Shown here one piece after another: positions 8,254 to 16,995 of a DNA stretch of 64,000 nucleotides. The notes under the pieces were generated by a model. The model was not told the DNA's origin. It did no database searches and worked only from the letters and a program-made list of their open reading frames with translations. Origin of the DNA: Stieleria neptunia (GTDB taxonomy: Bacteria; Planctomycetota; Planctomycetia; Pirellulales; Pirellulaceae); assembly GCF_007754155.1 (NCBI RefSeq), contig NZ_CP037423.1, forward strand, positions 7,188,938-7,252,937, given 5' to 3'. Numbering within the stretch: the first letter of the stretch is position 1; each line of letters opens with the position of its first letter. The translations under genes and the position numbers were made by a program.

Positions 8254-10356
8254 ATGGATGTCTTGTCACCAAAGAAACGATTTTGCACCCGCGGCACGCT
8301 CGCCGCGCTGCCCCTGCTGTTTCCATTGACCCTCGGCTTCGTCGCCCCCATCGCCCTGGGGCCCGAAGCTCGGGCTCAGGAATCCGAAGCCGCCGCGACC
8401 GATCTCGACGACGCTGCTCCCTACATCGTGTTCGTCGCCGAGCCCGCCGCGTTCACCCGCTGCGGCCCCGGCACCGACCACTATCGCACCGAGCCCCTGC
8501 GCCGTGGGCAAGAGCTGGAGGTCTATGTCGAAACCGCCGATGGCTGGCTGGGTGTCCGGCCGCCGGAGAAGAGTTTTTGCTGGATGCCGGCCGACGCGGT
8601 GGAGTTGTCCGCAGACGAACAAACGGCGACCATCCGCGAAGACAAAACCGTCGCCTGGATCGGAACCCGACTGGGAAAAGCGCGTCGGTATCGCTGGCAG
8701 GTCCAGCTCGATGCCGGCGAAGTCGTTTTTGTGTTGGGAAAGAACGAACGCGAGGGATCGACGGGCAGCAAAACGTGGCTGCGCATCGTTCCTCCGTCGG
8801 GAGAATTTCGCTGGATCCACCGCGGTGACGTCGTGGAGAGCGCCGAGCAACTGGCTGACCGCGTGGCCCGTGCCGAACCCGACTTGCAACCTCGCGGCGA
8901 CATCGCCACCGTCGTCTTGAACGCCGACGCCAACCCCAAACTTGCAACGCTTCAATCCGCCGACGGCTCGGAGCCTTCCCCGCGCCCCCTGGCAAATTCC
9001 ACACGACGCGGAACGGGAACCGAGGCGCTGCGCGAGACCGACGTGATCCCCGAACTGAAACCGGCACCGGAAAACAGCGTTGCCGAAAACAGCGCCCCCC
9101 GGGGGCCGCAACCGCGGACACTCGCCGATCGCGCGATCCAGTTTCATCGCGGCGCCCAAGCCGAGGACTTTGAAGACCGCGGCGCTGTAATCGGAAGCGG
9201 CTTGAAGGCGGGTTGGAAAGACGATTCCGTCGAAACCTCCGAAGCCGGACTCTCGACCGACGCGGACTCCCAATCCATCCTCAGCGCAGACCGATTGACC
9301 GAACTGCCGGCCAACGGCGCCGCAGCTGCCGCCTCCGCCATCGCGGAACCCCTGCGCCGGATGACCGATGTCGTGGCCAACTTCATCAGCCCTCCCCGGC
9401 TGGTCGAAATCGATTCCTCCCACGCCAACGCGTTCCAACCGAATTCGCCGGCCGATCGCCGCTGGAGCGTCGGCTCGGGACGATCGATCGATGCACCGCC
9501 GGCATCGCTCGCCTCCGCTCAGCCGGGTGACTTGACGCACTTGCCCCAAGCTCGGTACCCGGAACCCCCAGCCCCGCAAACGCTGTCCCCGCAAGCCACG
9601 TCTGTGGCGCTGCAGTCCCCCGCCATGACGCAGACCGGCGTGATGCAGACCGGGGCACTCCAGGCCACGACGTTGGCGCCTATCCCGCCCCGCCCCGCCG
9701 TGCCCTCGCGGATCGTGACGGTGGATCAGATCGCGCGCGTCGAAGATGCGGTCGCCGCTGCAAACCTGGACACGATCAGCCAAGTCCTCTCCAAATTGAT
9801 GGCCGAGGGCGCGTCCGCTGACGAACTGGATCCATTGATCCGCCGCACCGAGCGGCTGCTCCGATCGGGCGACGTCAACAACGCCACGCGCACACGTGAC
9901 CTGCTCAATCTCGCGCAGCGCTATCGGAACGTCGCCGCCCGACGCGATGGCGTGACGACCATTCAATCGGCGTCGCTGGCCGGCAACGTCCAACCGATCG
10001 ACACGGCGGTGCGACAAGCCGGCTCACTTGAGACCACCGCCTCCCGACCGACCGACCTCGCCCCCTCGCCGCTGAGCCAGCCCCCGGTCGCTTCGGCACC
10101 ACCGACCCAATCGTCACTCGATTCGGCCACCGGCACCGCGACCGGCTATCTGGTCCAAGTCTATTCGTCACGCGCCAACAGTCCCCCATACGCATTGACC
10201 GACGACGCGGGACTGACGGTCGCCTACGTCACGCCCTACCCGGGCGTGAACCTTCGCAACCATCTCAATAGCAAGGTCGCCGTCAGCGGTAACGAGAAAC
10301 TGCTCGAGGGCATGAGCACCCCACACATCCTGGTCGACCGCGCGATCCGGCGTTAA
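8254..10356 (+). CDS. Secreted protein with N-terminal SH3-like repeats
   Basis: A 700-residue protein. Residues 1-42 form a signal peptide ('TLAALPLLFPLTLGF', cleavage after 'ARAQ'). Residues about 50-200 hold two SH3-like segments ('GPGTDHYRTEPLRRGQELEV', 'GWLGVRPPEKSFCWMP' and 'KTWLRIVPPSGEFRWIHRGD'), like bacterial SH3b domains. The middle (about 200-490) is a Pro/Ala/Ser-rich linker with little predicted structure. The C-terminal segment (about 490-700) has a helical region and a compact end ('YALTDDAGLTVAYVTPYPGV'). SH3b domains often bind cell-wall or surface partners; the actual role is unknown. Single gene. Confidence 0.88.
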   Translation: MDVLSPKKRFCTRGTLAALPLLFPLTLGFVAPIALGPEARAQESEAAATDLDDAAPYIVFVAEPAAFTRCGPGTDHYRTEPLRRGQELEVYVETADGWLGVRPPEKSFCWMPADAVELSADEQTATIREDKTVAWIGTRLGKARRYRWQVQLDAGEVVFVLGKNEREGSTGSKTWLRIVPPSGEFRWIHRGDVVESAEQLADRVARAEPDLQPRGDIATVVLNADANPKLATLQSADGSEPSPRPLANSTRRGTGTEALRETDVIPELKPAPENSVAENSAPRGPQPRTLADRAIQFHRGAQAEDFEDRGAVIGSGLKAGWKDDSVETSEAGLSTDADSQSILSADRLTELPANGAAAAASAIAEPLRRMTDVVANFISPPRLVEIDSSHANAFQPNSPADRRWSVGSGRSIDAPPASLASAQPGDLTHLPQARYPEPPAPQTLSPQATSVALQSPAMTQTGVMQTGALQATTLAPIPPRPAVPSRIVTVDQIARVEDAVAAANLDTISQVLSKLMAEGASADELDPLIRRTERLLRSGDVNNATRTRDLLNLAQRYRNVAARRDGVTTIQSASLAGNVQPIDTAVRQAGSLETTASRPTDLAPSPLSQPPVASAPPTQSSLDSATGTATGYLVQVYSSRANSPPYALTDDAGLTVAYVTPYPGVNLRNHLNSKVAVSGNEKLLEGMSTPHILVDRAIRR

Positions 10357-10394
10357 ATCCGACGTTATGCGGCCGTAAATTCAACCCCGATCAG

Positions 10395-11075
10395 CTACGG
10401 CGCGTCGATTAGCGGCAGAAGATCCATCAACCGGTCAATGATCTGGGTCGGCTGAGCTTGGGCGAGCAACTCGCGCGACTGGGCGCCGGTGGTGATGCCG
10501 ATGCACAGGGCACAGCCGGCGTCTTGCCCTTCATGAATGTCGATCTGGGAATCACCGACTTTCGCGACATGATCGGCAGAGCTTACTGCAACGTCCCGCA
10601 TCGCCTTGATGATCATGTCGCCGTGGGGGCGACCGCGGCTGACGTCCGACGCCGTGACCAAGCAGTCGAAATCCTGACCGACATTCCAGCCGAGTTTGCG
10701 GATCAATTTCAACGCGGTGTCTCGATCATAGCCCGTGTTCAGCACGACGCGGACCCCGCGCTCGCGCAACTGCCGAAACAACTCACTCGCCCCCGGTTGC
10801 TCCTTGACATCCAGTTCGTCATAGGCCAGCTGCAATCGCGTTTTGAAATCGGCAAAGATCGCAGCGATCTCCTCCTCGCCGTGGTCGTTGCCGTCCAGTG
10901 CCAACACGTCGCGAATGGCTTGTGATTTTTCTTTCCCGGCCCCCGTCGCTTGCACTTGATCTTGCGTGAACGAATACCCGGCGGCGTTGATCGCAGCACG
11001 AACGGTCTTGTAGACCACGTTGTCCTCGTCAACCGTTGTACCTGCCATGTCAAAGACGACTAATTCAATCACCAT
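10395..11075 (-). CDS. PhnX-like HAD phosphonatase
   Basis: A 226-residue HAD hydrolase of the phosphonatase-like group (TIGR03351 type). The nucleophile motif is 'VFDMAGTTVDEDN', with the Ala at +2 typical of phosphonatases rather than Asp. A cap region 'GAGKEKSQAIR' places Lys50 where PhnX uses its Schiff-base lysine. Motif II is 'LNTGYDRD' and the acidic motif is 'KVGDSQIDI'. It probably splits phosphonoacetaldehyde or a close relative to release phosphate. The start overlaps the stop of the upstream oxidoreductase by 11 bases, so the two are translationally coupled. Substrate identity is inferred from family and context. Confidence 0.85.
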   Translation of the reverse strand: MVIELVVFDMAGTTVDEDNVVYKTVRAAINAAGYSFTQDQVQATGAGKEKSQAIRDVLALDGNDHGEEEIAAIFADFKTRLQLAYDELDVKEQPGASELFRQLRERGVRVVLNTGYDRDTALKLIRKLGWNVGQDFDCLVTASDVSRGRPHGDMIIKAMRDVAVSSADHVAKVGDSQIDIHEGQDAGCALCIGITTGAQSRELLAQAQPTQIIDRLMDLLPLIDAP

Positions 11076-12228
11076 AAATCTCCCGTAGATGTTGTTTGGC
11101 GAATCCCGCGCTTCCGGTCATGCCCTTGCCACCAATGGCGGTTGCGACGTGGATGTCACGATCCAATGTGTGTTGAAAAACACCCCGGGGGTGTTTTGAT
11201 TGGCAATACATGCCCGCCCAGGTCCGTTCGATGTCCCAGTTCGGCAAGTCCATGATCTGTTGTGCTTGGGAAACAAAGAATCGATTGATCGGCATTTGGA
11301 TGTCGAAACTTAATTCATCCGATCGAGCCGCCGGTGCATATTCGTGCGAATCCCCGAGGATGATGTGACCATCAACTTCTTGTTTGAACAGAATGTGGAC
11401 ACTCCATTTTTTCCAGAAGCTGTCCGGATCCTCGCCTGCTTTGATGGAACGATACGAAGGACAGGCGGCAAAACTTTCATAGCGTCGAATCGACTGGCCG
11501 GTCAAAACGTTACCCGGCAACGCTCCGGCCGATTGTGCCGAGAGCATCACCATCTGCAATTTGACCGCTTCAATGTCGCTGGTTTGAAACAACTCGGGAA
11601 ACAGCATTCGAAATTCCGCGCCCGAACAGACGATCGCTTTTTCGGCGTGCAGCATCCGGCCGTCGGTGCAATGGGCCGTGACCGTCGTGGGTGACTGCCG
11701 ATCCAAATGCTGAACACAGGTTCCCAAGGCGATCGTCAGTCCGAACGTTTCACGCAGGTAGTCGTGCAAACGCAGGATCATCTGGCGTGGGTCGACGGAA
11801 ATCTCCTCGGGAAAAAACAGCCCCGCTCGGCAGTAGGCATCGTTCAGCCGCGGGTATCGCTGTTTGCATTGCTCTTTCGTCCACAGCTGCGACCGATAGC
11901 CTTCCTGGCGATTGATCGCGTGCAGTTCCTCGATCAATGCAACCTCCTCGGCATCCGACGCCAGATAGACGCTTCCTTCTTGCCGAACCGACAAATCGGT
12001 TTTCGCCTGGATCGACTTGTAGATCTCCAAGCTGTCCCGGCCCAACCGTTGCCAGGTCGCGTCCATGCCGGACGGAACCACTTGTCCGAAGTTGCGAACG
12101 GTCGCTCCTTGAGGCTGCAGGTTCTTGTCGACCAAGATCACGCGCATGCCACGGAGCAATGCCTGGTAGGCATGGAACGTTCCTAAAACGCCTGCCCCGA
12201 CCACAATCAGATCGTACTTGTTTTCCAT
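11065..12228 (-). CDS. FAD-dependent oxidoreductase linked to phosphonate use (TIGR03364 type)
   Basis: A 387-residue DAO-family flavoenzyme. The Rossmann motif 'DLIVVGAGVLGTFHAYQAL' at the N-terminus binds FAD, and 'GGKGMTGSAGFA' lies near the C-terminus. I chose the ATG at 12228 because it puts the FAD motif at residue 6; an upstream extension to 12297 has no support. This family is known to sit beside PhnX-like hydrolases and is proposed to oxidise an aminophosphonate so that the hydrolase can cleave the C-P bond. The two genes overlap by 11 bases here. No phosphonate transporter is visible. Confidence 0.88.
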   Translation of the reverse strand: MENKYDLIVVGAGVLGTFHAYQALLRGMRVILVDKNLQPQGATVRNFGQVVPSGMDATWQRLGRDSLEIYKSIQAKTDLSVRQEGSVYLASDAEEVALIEELHAINRQEGYRSQLWTKEQCKQRYPRLNDAYCRAGLFFPEEISVDPRQMILRLHDYLRETFGLTIALGTCVQHLDRQSPTTVTAHCTDGRMLHAEKAIVCSGAEFRMLFPELFQTSDIEAVKLQMVMLSAQSAGALPGNVLTGQSIRRYESFAACPSYRSIKAGEDPDSFWKKWSVHILFKQEVDGHIILGDSHEYAPAARSDELSFDIQMPINRFFVSQAQQIMDLPNWDIERTWAGMYCQSKHPRGVFQHTLDRDIHVATAIGGKGMTGSAGFAKQHLREIYGD

Positions 12229-12775
12229 TTTCACGCCGACTCTCTTGTTGAATCCATCGACAGGCCGTTGCGGGCTGCTGTGCTGCACGATCATCACCGG
12301 TCGGCGCAGGATTGTACAGAGTGCTTTGCGATGTTGACGTGCGGTGCGTGCTGACCCACCGCGTCAGCGGATCGTTGTACGACATTCTTTCTAGTGCATC
12401 GGGGCGAGCCCTTTGGACGACGGTCCGGAAGGGCCGTCGTACTTGCGAAACACGGTCGGCTTGAGCTGGACGATCCTCAAAGCCTGGACAGCGATGTGAC
12501 AGCGAGTTTTCTTCACACATTCCTCACGCGAACCATCGACAACCTGCACGCGACTGTGTGTGTTCGAAGAAGTCTTTTAACCAATTGCGCAATTCGGCCA
12601 ACCGTGTGCGCATCTCGCTTTCTTTCCTGACAAAACGTCGTTTTACTTCTCGCCGCATCGCTTGCCCGGAACGTGTCGCAACGCGTCCGAGCGACGTGTA
12701 TTTCAAAGACATTCGGTCGCGGCGATTTCCACGCTTCAGACGCACTCAACCGCGACAGACTCATTGCCCAGTGAC
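12229..12775. other. 547-bp gap without a convincing gene
   Basis: Open frames here have poor codon character and no recognisable protein. It holds the start regions of the divergent phosphonate pair (left) and of the lipoprotein gene (right), plus one dispersed repeat at 12364-12442. Confidence 0.6.
12364..12442. repeat. Single copy of the 90-bp array element
   Basis: Begins TCAGCGGATCGTTGTACGAC, which is the exact reverse complement of the right edge of the tandem array at 52791-53268. It continues after a diverged middle with GACGACGG.CCGGAAGGGCC and TCGTAC, also matching that array in reverse. This is a solitary relative of the array unit. Confidence 0.8.
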
Positions 12776-13228
12776 ATGAACAAAACCTTGCTCTTGATCG
12801 GTTTATTGACGGCCGCGTGTTCGACCGGATGTGGAGATCCCCAACTGCACCAGGTGACCGGAAAAGTCACGCTGGGAGGCGTGCCGCACGAACGGTTGCT
12901 CGTCTACATGCGTCCGATCGACGAAAAGGTCGACAAGTTTCGCATGGGTGTCGGCGAGACCGACGCTGCCGGTGTGCTGACGTTGCGAAGCAGTGCCGGC
13001 GATGGACTCGCCGCCGGGCACTATCGGGTCTCGTTCTCATGCATGGTTCCCAAGGGTGTCGGAAACCAAGAGGCGCTCGATCCCAATGAAAAGCATGACG
13101 ACAACCCCAAGCTGATCACCGAAGAGATTGTGCCTGACCCGTATTCGAGCGACGCGGAAAGTCCGGTCGAGTTTGAGATCGGTCGAAGTGACGTGAACGA
13201 ATTTGTGTTTGACATTCCGGCGAAATAG
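12776..13228 (+). CDS. Small lipoprotein, transthyretin-like
   Basis: A 150-residue exported lipoprotein. The signal sequence 'LLLIGLLTAACSTGCGD' ends in a lipobox with Cys19 as the likely lipidated residue. The mature part ('HQVTGKVTLGGVPHERLLV', 'GVGETDAAGVLTLRSSAGDG') resembles the carboxypeptidase-regulatory/transthyretin-like beta-sandwich of many planctomycete lipoproteins. The ATG at 12776 is the only start giving a clean signal peptide. It lies 58 bases before the DUF1559 gene, the usual planctomycete pairing. Function unknown. Confidence 0.85.
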   Translation: MNKTLLLIGLLTAACSTGCGDPQLHQVTGKVTLGGVPHERLLVYMRPIDEKVDKFRMGVGETDAAGVLTLRSSAGDGLAAGHYRVSFSCMVPKGVGNQEALDPNEKHDDNPKLITEEIVPDPYSSDAESPVEFEIGRSDVNEFVFDIPAK

Positions 13229-13286
13229 AGACGTTTCGGATTTAAAAATGCCTCCCATCCCCCTCGCACCATCGATCCCAAAACTC

Positions 13287-14384
13287 ATGAGAAACCATCG
13301 CGCAAACATCAGGTCTGCATTCACGCTGATTGAGCTGCTTGTGGTCATCGCAATTATCGGTGTACTGGTCGGACTCTTGCTGCCGGCGGTCCAATCGGCT
13401 CGGGAAGCCAGTCGTCGCATGACGTGCTCCAACAAGCTCAAGCAGATCGGGCTGGCGTCACACAACTTTGAACTGGTCCACAAGGGGCTTCCGATGTTGG
13501 GCGAGGCGCAGGAGGGAGGTCACTGGAGTGCGTTCATCTTGCCGTATCTGGAACAGTCCGCGACGTTTGAACGCCTTTCGTTCGGCTCCGTCAATTGGGC
13601 CGCCTCGGTGGCGCGTGAAGACGCGGAACTAGGATCGGCGAGCCCGGAGCTTCGCCAGATCGCCGCCTGCCAAATGGTCATCGAAGCCTACAAGTGCCCA
13701 TCGTCGGTGATGCAGGGTCCCGTTTTCGACGCCTCGTGTTATTCGCCTCCGTGGTTCGTGTCCCGACGCGAACCGGCGAACTACTTGGGTGTCGTCACCG
13801 GCATTCAGCCCAACGACTGGAAGCCACAATTCGGCTGGGGACGTCCCAACCGAGCCACCTGGGGCCCCGATCGCACGCCGACGCTGCACCACAGCGAACT
13901 CGACGGAATGATCATCACGCGGCCGCCCGAAAAGGCACGCATCAGCCAAGGCGGGATGGACGGCGCCAAGTTTCGCGATGTGACCGACGGCCTTGCCAAC
14001 ACCTTGATGTTTGGCGAAGTCGAACCCGATTTCATTCATAGCATCGAATCGTCACGGCAAGAAAACCAGAACACGGGTCGCAAAGACCACTGGGCGATCG
14101 GCGGAGACGACTTTGACAACTGGGAAGGCACCGATTGGTCCGAGCAGGGCGGATCCACCGCCGTCGCCATCAACTACAAGCGGCCCGACGACGTCCGCTT
14201 CAGCGACGCGTCACCGGAGTGGGCAGCCTATGAAGTGAGCTTCGGCAGCAATCACCCCGGAGGGGCGCAGTTCTGTGCGGGCGATGGTTCGGTCCGGCTG
14301 ATTTCGGACAGCATCGATGCAAAGCTGTTCAGCGCCCTGGGAACACGCAACGGATCTGAGACCGACTCGCCCATGCCCGAGTAG
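13287..14384 (+). CDS. DUF1559 pseudopilin-like protein
   Basis: A 365-residue DUF1559 protein, a large planctomycete family. It has a type IV prepilin-like N-terminus ('SAFTLIELLVVIAIIGVLVG') that should be cut by prepilin peptidase and anchors the protein, then 'LLPAVQSAREASRRMTCSN', and the C-terminal H-X9-DG motif 'HPGGAQFCAGDGS'. I chose the ATG at 13287 because prepilin leaders are short; an ATG at 13248 is also possible. It is followed by a dockerin-type and a PEP-CTERM protein on the same strand, suggesting a surface-structure operon. Molecular role unknown. Confidence 0.93.
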   Translation: MRNHRANIRSAFTLIELLVVIAIIGVLVGLLLPAVQSAREASRRMTCSNKLKQIGLASHNFELVHKGLPMLGEAQEGGHWSAFILPYLEQSATFERLSFGSVNWAASVAREDAELGSASPELRQIAACQMVIEAYKCPSSVMQGPVFDASCYSPPWFVSRREPANYLGVVTGIQPNDWKPQFGWGRPNRATWGPDRTPTLHHSELDGMIITRPPEKARISQGGMDGAKFRDVTDGLANTLMFGEVEPDFIHSIESSRQENQNTGRKDHWAIGGDDFDNWEGTDWSEQGGSTAVAINYKRPDDVRFSDASPEWAAYEVSFGSNHPGGAQFCAGDGSVRLISDSIDAKLFSALGTRNGSETDSPMPE

Positions 14385-14445
14385 CGCTTCCAACCATTCA
14401 ATGTCTCGAAGGTTTTCCGTTTTACTTACTTTGGAGTTTCTGTTC

Positions 14446-16221
14446 ATGAAAAGCTTCCTCCCGAGGCGAAGTGTTTACACGACCTTGCTCGCGCTGCTGT
14501 GTTGCTGCGGACTGCACGCACCGGCCAGCGGGCAAGTCGTTGAAGTTGCTTTCGATGATTTCGAAGGCTTGAACATGGTGCCGTTTACGCTGGACTACAG
14601 CTCGCCCTACTTTCTCGATGGCACCGACTGGACCAAGACCTTTCCCCAAGGCTGGGTCTTGGACAATTCCAGCAACGGCTACGACAACGCGACGATGCCG
14701 GGTGAATTCGATGGCTGGTCGTTGCTGGATGTCGCGTCCTGGATCGCTCACGCCGATGTGCAAGCCGGTCGCGACCGCTGCTTTTTCGGAAGCACCGATC
14801 GGAACGTCGCCCTGGTTGCCGACCCCGACGAAGCCGACGATAGCGGCAACACCGACTTGGGCGACCCCGGCAACCCGCTTTACGACTCGTACATCTCGCG
14901 AACCTATGACGTCACCGGGCGCCACCTGCCTTCGCTGATGGTGAGCTTCGACTACGACTTCGTTTGCGAAGACACTCAAACCGGCGTGGTCGACATCTCT
15001 TTTGACGGCGGCAGCACGTGGCAGAACCTGTTGACGATCGACTCGACCGTCGACAGCGGAGCCTTCAGCACCGAACTGGGCAATCAAGGCGTGTTCGTCG
15101 CCGGAGTCGACTTCACCGCGGACGCCACCGCGACGGAAGTCGTTCTGCGTTTCGGATGCATCCGGTCCAGCAACGACTGGTGGTTCTGCGTGGACAACGT
15201 GGGGATCGCCGATCAGGACGGTGTCTTCGTGTTCGAAGACTTCGAATCCTCGGCCGCGGACATGGTGCCCTTTGACGCCGTCAACGACGGGCCCACCGAG
15301 CCATTCGACCCATCCGATGGCACCGACTACGCCCCGTCGATTCCCAACTGGACGGTCTCGAACAACGGAACGCCTGATTTTCCGACCAAGCAGATGTATC
15401 GCACCAGCCAGGAAGGAGCGTTCCAAGGTTGGAATGCCGTCGACTCGCTTTCGTGGTTCGACCAGCAGGGCGACCAGCAACGCGGCTTCTTTAACTTCCC
15501 CGCACGAAACACGATTCTGCTGTGCGACGGCGACGCCCACCAAGACAACATGGTTGCATTGGCCGAAGGCGAGTCCGGTCCTCCGGAAGGCGAACAGCAG
15601 TTCAATTCGTTCATCCAGCGAACCTACGACATGAGCGGCTTTGACAACACCACACTCGAGATTGAGTTCCTGTGGGAAACCCGCTTGTACGCTTCCCAGC
15701 GCGCCCTGGCCCAGGTTTCGTTCGATTACGGATTGACCTGGACCACGATTCTGGATGTCGATTCGGATCGCCTGAATCTGGACAACGGTGCCCCCGAGGA
15801 ACCGGACTATGAGTTCACCCTGTTCCCGTTCCTGTTCAATGACAACAACGGCAATGGCTATGTCGACAGTGACGGCGAAGACGTGGTCAACACCTTCGCC
15901 GGTCCGCAGCAGTTTCTTTTCGGCGACGCGTTGAGCACGCTGCCGGCGTCGAAGAGCAATACGTTGACGATCCGCTTCGGCTGTCTGGACACCGGCAATG
16001 ACTGGTGGTTTGCCGTCGATGATGTGCGTGTCAAAGCCGAAACGCAAGCCTACGTCATGGGGGACTCCAACGGCGACGGTGTCGTCAACTTCAGTGACAT
16101 CGACGGTTTTGCAAACGCCCTGTTCGGTGCCGCAGGGTACGACGCCCGATTCGATTTCAAAGCCGACGGTGTCGTGAACTTTGATGACATCGACGGTTTC
16201 GCCGCAGAATTGTTTAACTAG
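14446..16221 (+). CDS. Secreted protein with two repeated modules and a dockerin-like tail
   Basis: 591 residues, with ATG at 14446 and GGAG upstream. A signal peptide (residues 1-26, 'LLALLCCCGLHAPASGQ') is followed by two homologous modules of about 260 residues. Each opens with an 'FDDFEG..MVPF' or 'FEDFESSAADMVPF' segment and contains 'RTYD', 'VSFDYG' or 'ISFDGGSTW' and 'RFGC...NDWWF..D'. The last 55 residues carry two calcium-loop motifs, 'DSNGDGVVNFSDIDGF' and 'DFKADGVVNFDDIDGF', as in type I dockerin. It is probably a surface or matrix protein. The neighbouring DUF1559 and PEP-CTERM genes fit this. Ligand unknown. Confidence 0.87.
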   Translation: MKSFLPRRSVYTTLLALLCCCGLHAPASGQVVEVAFDDFEGLNMVPFTLDYSSPYFLDGTDWTKTFPQGWVLDNSSNGYDNATMPGEFDGWSLLDVASWIAHADVQAGRDRCFFGSTDRNVALVADPDEADDSGNTDLGDPGNPLYDSYISRTYDVTGRHLPSLMVSFDYDFVCEDTQTGVVDISFDGGSTWQNLLTIDSTVDSGAFSTELGNQGVFVAGVDFTADATATEVVLRFGCIRSSNDWWFCVDNVGIADQDGVFVFEDFESSAADMVPFDAVNDGPTEPFDPSDGTDYAPSIPNWTVSNNGTPDFPTKQMYRTSQEGAFQGWNAVDSLSWFDQQGDQQRGFFNFPARNTILLCDGDAHQDNMVALAEGESGPPEGEQQFNSFIQRTYDMSGFDNTTLEIEFLWETRLYASQRALAQVSFDYGLTWTTILDVDSDRLNLDNGAPEEPDYEFTLFPFLFNDNNGNGYVDSDGEDVVNTFAGPQQFLFGDALSTLPASKSNTLTIRFGCLDTGNDWWFAVDDVRVKAETQAYVMGDSNGDGVVNFSDIDGFANALFGAAGYDARFDFKADGVVNFDDIDGFAAELFN

Positions 16222-16253
16222 CTTTCGTCAACCTTCAACTGGAAATTGTTTCG

Positions 16254-16871
16254 ATGAGAAAGATGATCTTTGCCATGGTGATGTTGATCATCACCCCCGC
16301 GGCGAGCCGCGCGGAATTTGTCTTCGGGAGAGACCTGGCCGATGCCCAGTCGGGCAACGCGCTCGACCTGAACCTCGGATCGAACGAGACGCTGGGAATC
16401 TGGGTGACCGGTGCGACGGATCAAACGATTCGGGCGCTCTCGTTCAACCTCAGCGCCGACACACCCGGCGTGGTCAACTCGACCGGACTTTCGTTCGATG
16501 ACTTGGCCACGCGGTGGCCGCTGAACAACACCAGTTCCGACCTGATCGGCCAATCCGCCTCCGGCCTGTTGATCGATGATGCCCAGGTCGCCACGCTCGG
16601 CAGCTTTGCCGGAACCGGTGTCACCTTCACCGCGGCCAACCCGGCCATTCGTCTGGGGACCGTGGACGTCTCGGCTGACAACGTCGGGTCGACCTTGCTG
16701 GCGTTCAACGTCGGATCCAACGGCGTGAACGACCAGACCGGCGCCATCAGCGGATTCGCCACCGGTGGACGCACACTCAACGTGATCACGGCCATCCCCG
16801 AACCCTCCTCCGCCACGGCCTTGCTGGCGATGGGCGTTGTGGGATGGGTCGTTCGTCGCCGCCGAAAGTGA
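16254..16871 (+). CDS. PEP-CTERM anchor protein
   Basis: 205 residues with an N-terminal signal peptide ('MIFAMVMLIITPAASRAEF') and a C-terminal sorting signal: 'IPEPSSATALLAMGVVGWVV' followed by an Arg/Lys cluster. PEP-CTERM proteins are processed by an exosortase and attached to the cell surface or exopolysaccharide. No exosortase gene is in this window. The middle looks like an all-beta cohesin-like fold ('NETLGIWVTGATDQTIRALS', 'VNSTGLSFDD'), which would fit the dockerin-like neighbour, but that is only a suggestion. It is followed by a strong terminator. Confidence 0.88.
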   Translation: MRKMIFAMVMLIITPAASRAEFVFGRDLADAQSGNALDLNLGSNETLGIWVTGATDQTIRALSFNLSADTPGVVNSTGLSFDDLATRWPLNNTSSDLIGQSASGLLIDDAQVATLGSFAGTGVTFTAANPAIRLGTVDVSADNVGSTLLAFNVGSNGVNDQTGAISGFATGGRTLNVITAIPEPSSATALLAMGVVGWVVRRRRK

Positions 16872-16952
16872 GCCGCCGAAAGCAAGCCGCTTTCAACCGG
16901 ATTGCCGTTCAGGTCCTCCTTCGTCCTACCGTTGTGACCTGAAAGACGGCGC

Positions 16953-16995
16953 GCTCTCCTGCCAACCAATGGGGATTGGCAGGAGAGCTTTTTTT
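16953..16995 (+). terminator. Rho-independent terminator after the PEP-CTERM gene
   Basis: A perfect 13-bp stem (16953-16965 with 16976-16988) and seven U. It ends the rightward lipoprotein/DUF1559/dockerin/PEP-CTERM transcript, and its last bases overlap the stop codon of the converging regulator gene. Confidence 0.92.

Noticed and set aside
8266..10017. Leftward 583-codon frame opposite the secreted SH3-like protein
   Set aside because: The rightward frame has a signal peptide and SH3-like motifs; the leftward one is Gly/Arg-rich shadow sequence.
14422..16047. Leftward 541-codon frame opposite the dockerin-tailed protein
   Set aside because: The rightward frame has a signal peptide, duplicated modules and calcium-loop motifs; the other frame has none.
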